A stretch of 64,000 nucleotides of DNA from DASUPK01 sp963843085. Its GTDB lineage: Bacteria; Actinomycetota; Thermoleophilia; Solirubrobacterales; 70-9. The notes beneath the pieces are model-generated. The model worked only from the letters and a program-made list of their open reading frames with translations, was not told the origin of the DNA and made no database searches. Made by a program: the position numbers and the translations under genes. Positions 59,729 to 64,000 of this stretch are shown one piece after another. The stretch's first letter is position 1, and every line of letters begins with the position of its first letter. Location: contig CAWJJG010000002.1 of NCBI GenBank assembly GCA_963843085.1, positions 288,247 to 352,246 on the forward strand, given 5' to 3'.

Positions 59729-61513
59729 ATGGAGCCGGGGAGGAGATATCTGATCGCGGGACTCGCCATCGCGGCGCTCGCCGCGCCGGCGGGTGCTCAC
59801 GCCTCGGCCCTGACTATCTCGCCGCAGCCGAGCACTCCCGACGCCTCCCCTCAGACCCAGATCAGCATTCTCGGGGTGCCGCGCCAGCAGATCCGGTCGG
59901 TCCAGGTGACGGGACAGGTGTCAGGGCCCCATACCGGGAGCCTGCGTTCCTACTCGGGCCATCGCGGCGCGAGCTTCCTGCCCGATCAGGCGCTCACCCA
60001 GGGTGAGACGGTCTCGGTCGAGATCCGGATCAAGGGGCGCAAGCCGATTCGGTACTCGTTCACGGTCGCAACGCTGGGGCCGAAGCTCCCGAACCTCAAC
60101 CTGTCCACGAACCAACCGGACAAGCTCGACCACTTCGTGACGGAGCCCAGGTTGACCCCGCCGCGGATCACGGTGAACAGGAGCTCCAAGCGGGCGCGCG
60201 GCAATGGGAGCGTCTTCCTTGCTCCCCTGCCCTCGCCCATAGTTCACCCCGGGAGCAACAACACGTTGACGATCAATCCGGTCGGGCCGGGGGGGCCGAT
60301 GATCACCGACGCCGCTGGCAACCTCGTCTGGTTCAGGCAGCTCACCCCGCCGGAGGTCGCCGCCAACGTGCGCATCCAGAAGTACCGCGGACGCAAGGTG
60401 CTGACCTGGTGGGAGGGGACGGTCAGTGTCGCCGCGTTCGGCGCCGGCGGCGCCGTGATCGCGAACCACGCCTACAACGTGATCAAGGTCGTGCATGCCG
60501 GCAACGGCTACCCGATGGACCTGCACGAGTTCCAGCTCACGAAGGACGGAAGCGCTCTCTTCACCATCTACTCGCTGATCCGGGTCCACCTCCCGGGCAC
60601 GCCGGCGGGCACCCTCTCGCCGCTGATCGACTCCATCGTCCAGCAGGTCGACGTGAAGACGGGACTGGTCGAGTGGGAGTGGCATTCCTACGGCCACATC
60701 CCGCTCGAGACCTCGCAGGCGACCCCCCAGAACAGCGCCTTCTACGACGCCTTCCACATCAACGCGATCCAGAGGCTCAAGCACGACCGGGTGCTGATCT
60801 CGGCGCGCGACACGTCCGGCGTCTACGCCATCGACCGCGCGAGCGGCCGCCTCCTCTGGACGCTGGGCGGCAAGGGCAGCAACTTCCGCTTCGGCCCCGG
60901 AGCCCTGTTCAATTTCCAGCACGACGCCCACATGCTGAGCAACGGGCGCATCTCGATGTTCGACGACGGCGCCGGGCCGCCGCAGCTGAATCCCTTCTCG
61001 CGAGGCCTGATCCTGCAGCTCAACTTCCGGAAGCACAAGGCGAAGCTCGTGCACCAGTTCGCGCGGTCGAGCACGACGTCGGCGCAGAGTGAGGGCAGCC
61101 TGCAGAGGCTTCCCGGAGGGAACGTGTTCGTCGGCTTCGGCTCCGAGCCGTTCTTCTCGGAGTTCTCCTCGCGCGGCAAGCTGCTCCTCGACGCAAGCCT
61201 GCCCCAGGACGACGGGACCTACCGCACGTACCGCTTCCCCTGGAGCGCGACGCCGAAGACGAAGCCGGTGATCGTCGCCCAGCGCCACGGAACGGTCTCT
61301 CTCTACGCCAGCTGGAACGGAGCCACCCGCGTCGCGAAGTGGGAGTTCCTCGCCGGTCCGAGTGCGGGATCACTGCGGCGGATCGCGACGGCCCGCAAGC
61401 GCTCCTTCGAGACGCAGATCGAGGTGAGCAGCTCCGCGGCGGTGTTCGCAGTCCGCGCCCTGGACTCGAAGGGGCATGTGATCGGCCGCTCGGACGCGGT
61501 GCCGGCCTCCTGA
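59729..61513 (+). CDS. Secreted arylsulfotransferase-family (ASST-like) protein
   Basis: 594 residues from ATG 59729 (GTG 59720 possible). A signal peptide (about 5-27) is followed by an Ig-like region and a six-bladed propeller with the family blocks MITDAAGNLVWFRQL, DLHEFQLTKDGSALFTIYS, VEWEWHSYGHIPL, AFHINAIQRL, RLLWTLGGKGSNF and HDAHMLSNGRISMFDDG. The His residues in HEF, HINA and HDAH fit the catalytic/substrate histidines of ASST. A C-terminal Ig-like domain ends the protein. The physiological substrate is unknown. Confidence 0.88.
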   Translation: MEPGRRYLIAGLAIAALAAPAGAHASALTISPQPSTPDASPQTQISILGVPRQQIRSVQVTGQVSGPHTGSLRSYSGHRGASFLPDQALTQGETVSVEIRIKGRKPIRYSFTVATLGPKLPNLNLSTNQPDKLDHFVTEPRLTPPRITVNRSSKRARGNGSVFLAPLPSPIVHPGSNNTLTINPVGPGGPMITDAAGNLVWFRQLTPPEVAANVRIQKYRGRKVLTWWEGTVSVAAFGAGGAVIANHAYNVIKVVHAGNGYPMDLHEFQLTKDGSALFTIYSLIRVHLPGTPAGTLSPLIDSIVQQVDVKTGLVEWEWHSYGHIPLETSQATPQNSAFYDAFHINAIQRLKHDRVLISARDTSGVYAIDRASGRLLWTLGGKGSNFRFGPGALFNFQHDAHMLSNGRISMFDDGAGPPQLNPFSRGLILQLNFRKHKAKLVHQFARSSTTSAQSEGSLQRLPGGNVFVGFGSEPFFSEFSSRGKLLLDASLPQDDGTYRTYRFPWSATPKTKPVIVAQRHGTVSLYASWNGATRVAKWEFLAGPSAGSLRRIATARKRSFETQIEVSSSAAVFAVRALDSKGHVIGRSDAVPAS

Positions 61514-61578
61514 GCTCCGGCGCGTACTGGCCACGTCCCTGGACCTGCGAGGACGGCGGCCCGCGAAGGTGGGGCGCC

Positions 61579-62865
61579 ATGGAGGGGCAGGGTCTCGGGA
61601 TCGAGCCGGGGGAGAGCCTGGAGGTCGCCGCGGTTCACGAGGCGTTCGCGACGGACGCGCTTGTCCGGCGCGAGCCGGGTGAGCTCTACGCCCTCCGGCA
61701 CGGAATGCCCGCCGGCGGCCCGCAGGCGGGCGACGTGACGGCGTGGGTAGAGCGCCTCGATCCAGAGACGCTGAAGGTCACCGCGTCCACACCGCGCCTG
61801 CCGGGCGGCCGGTTCTGGCCCGGCGGGATCGCTGCGCACGCGAATGGGGACCTGCACGCGATCTTCGGACGCTGGGCCCACCGGCTCAGCCCGGACCTGG
61901 AGGTCCTCGCCTCGCACCGGCTTCCGGTCGATCGTCCCTACAACTCGTTCGTCGTCCTGGACGGCGGGGAGCTCGTCACCAAGGACTGCGACGCGCCGGC
62001 GGGCCGAGAGCCCTCGACGGTTTCGGTGCTCGACCCCGTCAGCCTCTTGCCGGTGGCGCAGCCGTTGCGGTTGCCGGAGCCCTCGGTCGGCCGTCTCTCG
62101 TGCGACGGAGGGACGGTCTTCGCGATCGGCGCGACCGCGATGTTCGCGCTGCGGTTCGATCGTGACGCAGGTGAGCTGGTGCTCGACGAAGCCTGGCGTC
62201 CGCGATATGGGCCGGCTCCGGATCGGGGCTACGGCTGGGATCCGGTGGTGACACCGGAGCACATCTTCTGGATGGACAACGGGCGCAACAGCGTCGACCA
62301 CACGATGCTCGGCAGCGGGTCGGAAAGCTCGCCGCTTCGCCTCTGGTGGGCCAGGTTGGATGACGGCTCGACCAGCTCCGTCGAGATCAGCGGGCACCCG
62401 TATGGCACCGAGTCGAATCCGCCCGGCTGGGACCCGGTGGGCGGGGTCGTGGTCGCCTACGACGCGGGCAATGCGGTGGTCCGGGCATGGCGCCTGCAGG
62501 GCGACGAGCTGGAGCCCCTCTGGCGCCGTGACGGGCTCGCGCACGCCGGTCACCTGATCCTCTATCCGGAGAGCCGGGAGCTCGTCGTCGGGGACTGGCG
62601 GGGTCACGCGGCGCTCCGGCGCGGTCCCCTCCGCCGGGCGGTCGCGGCGGCCGGGCCGGTCATCGCACGGAGCGCGCGGGCCATGCGCGCCAGCCGATCG
62701 CTCGGCGGCGACTCGCTCGTCGTCCTCGACCTCGACTCCGGGGCCGAGAAGGCACGGGTCGAGGTCCCGTCGGCGATTCAGGGGTTTCTCTTCCCGGCGC
62801 CGGGCTTCGGCCGGGACGTCTACTACCAGTCCCTTTCCACCATCGCGCGGGTCCGCGTCACCTAG
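61579..62865 (+). CDS. Beta-propeller protein downstream of arylsulfotransferase
   Basis: 428 residues from ATG 61579 (AAGGTGGGG upstream). Protein-like sequence (YWPRPWTCEDGGPRRWG) continues upstream to the previous stop, so a non-ATG start near 61510 is possible. Repeated strands (FWPGGIAAHANGDLHAIFG, SFVVLDGGELVTKDCD, LSCDGGTVFAIGATAMFALRFD) indicate a TolB/WD-like propeller. There is no signal peptide. It contains family-like DNGRNSVDHTM. Function unknown; it is probably in one operon with the preceding gene. Confidence 0.75.
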   Translation: MEGQGLGIEPGESLEVAAVHEAFATDALVRREPGELYALRHGMPAGGPQAGDVTAWVERLDPETLKVTASTPRLPGGRFWPGGIAAHANGDLHAIFGRWAHRLSPDLEVLASHRLPVDRPYNSFVVLDGGELVTKDCDAPAGREPSTVSVLDPVSLLPVAQPLRLPEPSVGRLSCDGGTVFAIGATAMFALRFDRDAGELVLDEAWRPRYGPAPDRGYGWDPVVTPEHIFWMDNGRNSVDHTMLGSGSESSPLRLWWARLDDGSTSSVEISGHPYGTESNPPGWDPVGGVVVAYDAGNAVVRAWRLQGDELEPLWRRDGLAHAGHLILYPESRELVVGDWRGHAALRRGPLRRAVAAAGPVIARSARAMRASRSLGGDSLVVLDLDSGAEKARVEVPSAIQGFLFPAPGFGRDVYYQSLSTIARVRVT

Positions 62866-62924
62866 GTGTTCCCGCCCGGCGCTGGGCCTGGCTCAGCGCC
62901 CCTTCCTTCGAATATGTTGGGCGC

Positions 62925-63959
62925 ATGGCAAGGGTGACCGGAGGGAGGAGGGCGGAGGTCGTGCGCGGCCGGACCGAGGGCGACCTCGGTGACCGGATCC
63001 TCACCTTCTGGTCACAGCTCGGCGCCCTCGGGGGGGAGACTGCCCGGCGGCGGCTTGCGGAGGTCATTTGCGTGTTGCTCGGCGAGTCAGGGGAGGTCGT
63101 CGGCGTCAACTCCGCCTACGAGGGAGCGGTCGGGCTGATCGGCGGCCGCAACTTCTACGTCTACCGTGTCCTCCTGTCGTCCGAGGCGGCTGACGCAGCG
63201 GATGAGATGTTGCAGGCCGCCTATGACGCGCTCGATGCCGAGTTTGCGTCGACTGGATCGGGCCCGGTCGGAATCTGCGTGGTGGTCCCGCCCGAGCTCC
63301 TCGGCGCCGAGCCCGAGGCGATCTGGCCGGAGACCCAGTTGCTCTACGCCGGAACGCAACCCGACGGCAGCCAGGTGCGGATCCGCTATTTCGGAGACGC
63401 GACGATCTCTCCGGGGATGCCCGAGTCGCCCACCCAGGCCGCCTGGGCGCAGCAGGACCACTCACTTCACGAGGGACACCGGATCGTTCCGATCGGCGAG
63501 ACGGACGCGGTGACCGACCGCGACGTGCTCGAGCTGTGGGTCCGCGAGGGTGCGATGCTCCGGGAGGAGGCGGAGCGCAGGACCGACGAGGTGCTGATGG
63601 TCGCGATCGGGCCGGGCAACGAGCTCGCCGGGGTCTCAACGGCCTACATCCGGCCGAACGAGCAGCTCGGGCTTGACCTGTGGCACTACCGGACCTACGT
63701 CGCCCCGGACCATCGCATGGAGAACCTCTCGCTGAACCTGCTCTGGAGCAGCCGCGACCATCTCCGGGACCGATTCGTGGCCGGCGATGACACCCGGGCG
63801 CCTGGAATGCTCATGGAGGTGGAGAACGAGTTCCTGAAGAGCTACTACAACACCGGCTACTGGGTGATCTCGGACTTCACCTTCATCGGGGAGAGCGAGC
63901 GGGGCGCGCACGTGCGGGTCCACTACTTCCCGGGAGCACGCGTGCCGGCGCCGGGTTGA
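62925..63959 (+). CDS. Unrecognised two-part family protein, paralogue of 51897
   Basis: 344 residues from ATG 62925. The two halves each contain a strand-loop-strand of GNAT appearance: EVVGVNSAYEGAVGLIGGRNFYVYRVLL in the first, and ELAGVSTAYIRPNEQLGLDLWHYRTYVAPDHRMENLSLNLLWSSRDHLRDRF in the second. The end GAHVRVHYFPGARVPAPG is nearly identical to the 51897 product. It retains the N-terminal block that the other copy lacks, so it represents the full form. No catalytic residue can be named with confidence. Confidence 0.78.
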   Translation: MARVTGGRRAEVVRGRTEGDLGDRILTFWSQLGALGGETARRRLAEVICVLLGESGEVVGVNSAYEGAVGLIGGRNFYVYRVLLSSEAADAADEMLQAAYDALDAEFASTGSGPVGICVVVPPELLGAEPEAIWPETQLLYAGTQPDGSQVRIRYFGDATISPGMPESPTQAAWAQQDHSLHEGHRIVPIGETDAVTDRDVLELWVREGAMLREEAERRTDEVLMVAIGPGNELAGVSTAYIRPNEQLGLDLWHYRTYVAPDHRMENLSLNLLWSSRDHLRDRFVAGDDTRAPGMLMEVENEFLKSYYNTGYWVISDFTFIGESERGAHVRVHYFPGARVPAPG

Positions 63960-64000
63960 GCGCAAACTCCGCGATTTTCGATTCAGGCCGTACCCAATTT

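Overview
The window is high-GC DNA from an actinobacterium. Gene types, c-di-AMP (ydaO/yuaA) riboswitches in front of cell-wall hydrolases, secreted proteins with lysine/cysteine-rich tails and a SipW-type secretion cluster suggest the class Thermoleophilia (Solirubrobacterales-like). This placement is inference from gene content; no rRNA is present.

Layout. 1-2.6 kb: minus-strand cluster of a TasA-like surface protein, a secreted partner, an ER/SipW-type signal peptidase and an Ig-like secreted protein cut by the window edge. 2.9-9.7 kb: plus-strand housekeeping and conserved hypothetical genes, including a thiamine-diphosphate enzyme, a DEAD-box helicase with an apparent frameshift and a family-2 glycosyltransferase. 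9.7-12.8 kb: RecQ and small minus-strand genes. 12.9-18.7 kb: aldo/keto reductase, a DUF4386-like membrane protein, a decayed stretch holding a nitrilase remnant, a cold-shock protein, and a divergent pair of lipid-modifying genes (cyclopropane synthase and acyl desaturase). 18.7-25.7 kb: orphan solute-binding lipoprotein, glycosyltransferase, EamA exporter, an FTR1 iron permease with a secreted partner, and a divergent MarR-MFS unit with strong palindromes in the shared promoter region. 25.8-30 kb: FAD oxidoreductase, hydrolase, Ppx/GppA and a riboswitch-controlled CAP-domain protein.

At 30.3 kb lies an initiator tRNA-Met gene. Its 3' half with terminator recurs at 39.6 kb, and shorter, more degraded pieces recur at about 41.6, 43.8 and 51.8 kb. 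I read 30.36-51.8 kb as a possible series of insertions stacked on this tRNA, although no integrase is visible. The segment carries a hydrolase-adenylate cyclase fusion, a broken ABC exporter, lipid and phosphodiester hydrolases, secreted proteins with K/C-rich tails, pseudogenes, a riboswitch-led cell-wall operon (RlpA-like, M23), a Crp/Fnr regulator, and a second riboswitch-led gene (NlpC/P60-like).

51.9-64 kb: two paralogues of an unrecognised two-part family bracket secreted copper-protein, FAD oxidase, DUF899, VOC and arylsulfotransferase-like genes.

The strongest regulatory theme is cell-wall remodelling under c-di-AMP: three separate ydaO aptamers precede CAP, RlpA/M23 and NlpC/P60-like secreted proteins. 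A technical theme is single-base frameshifts in at least five otherwise intact genes. These are either recent decay or uncorrected sequencing errors, and reads should decide.
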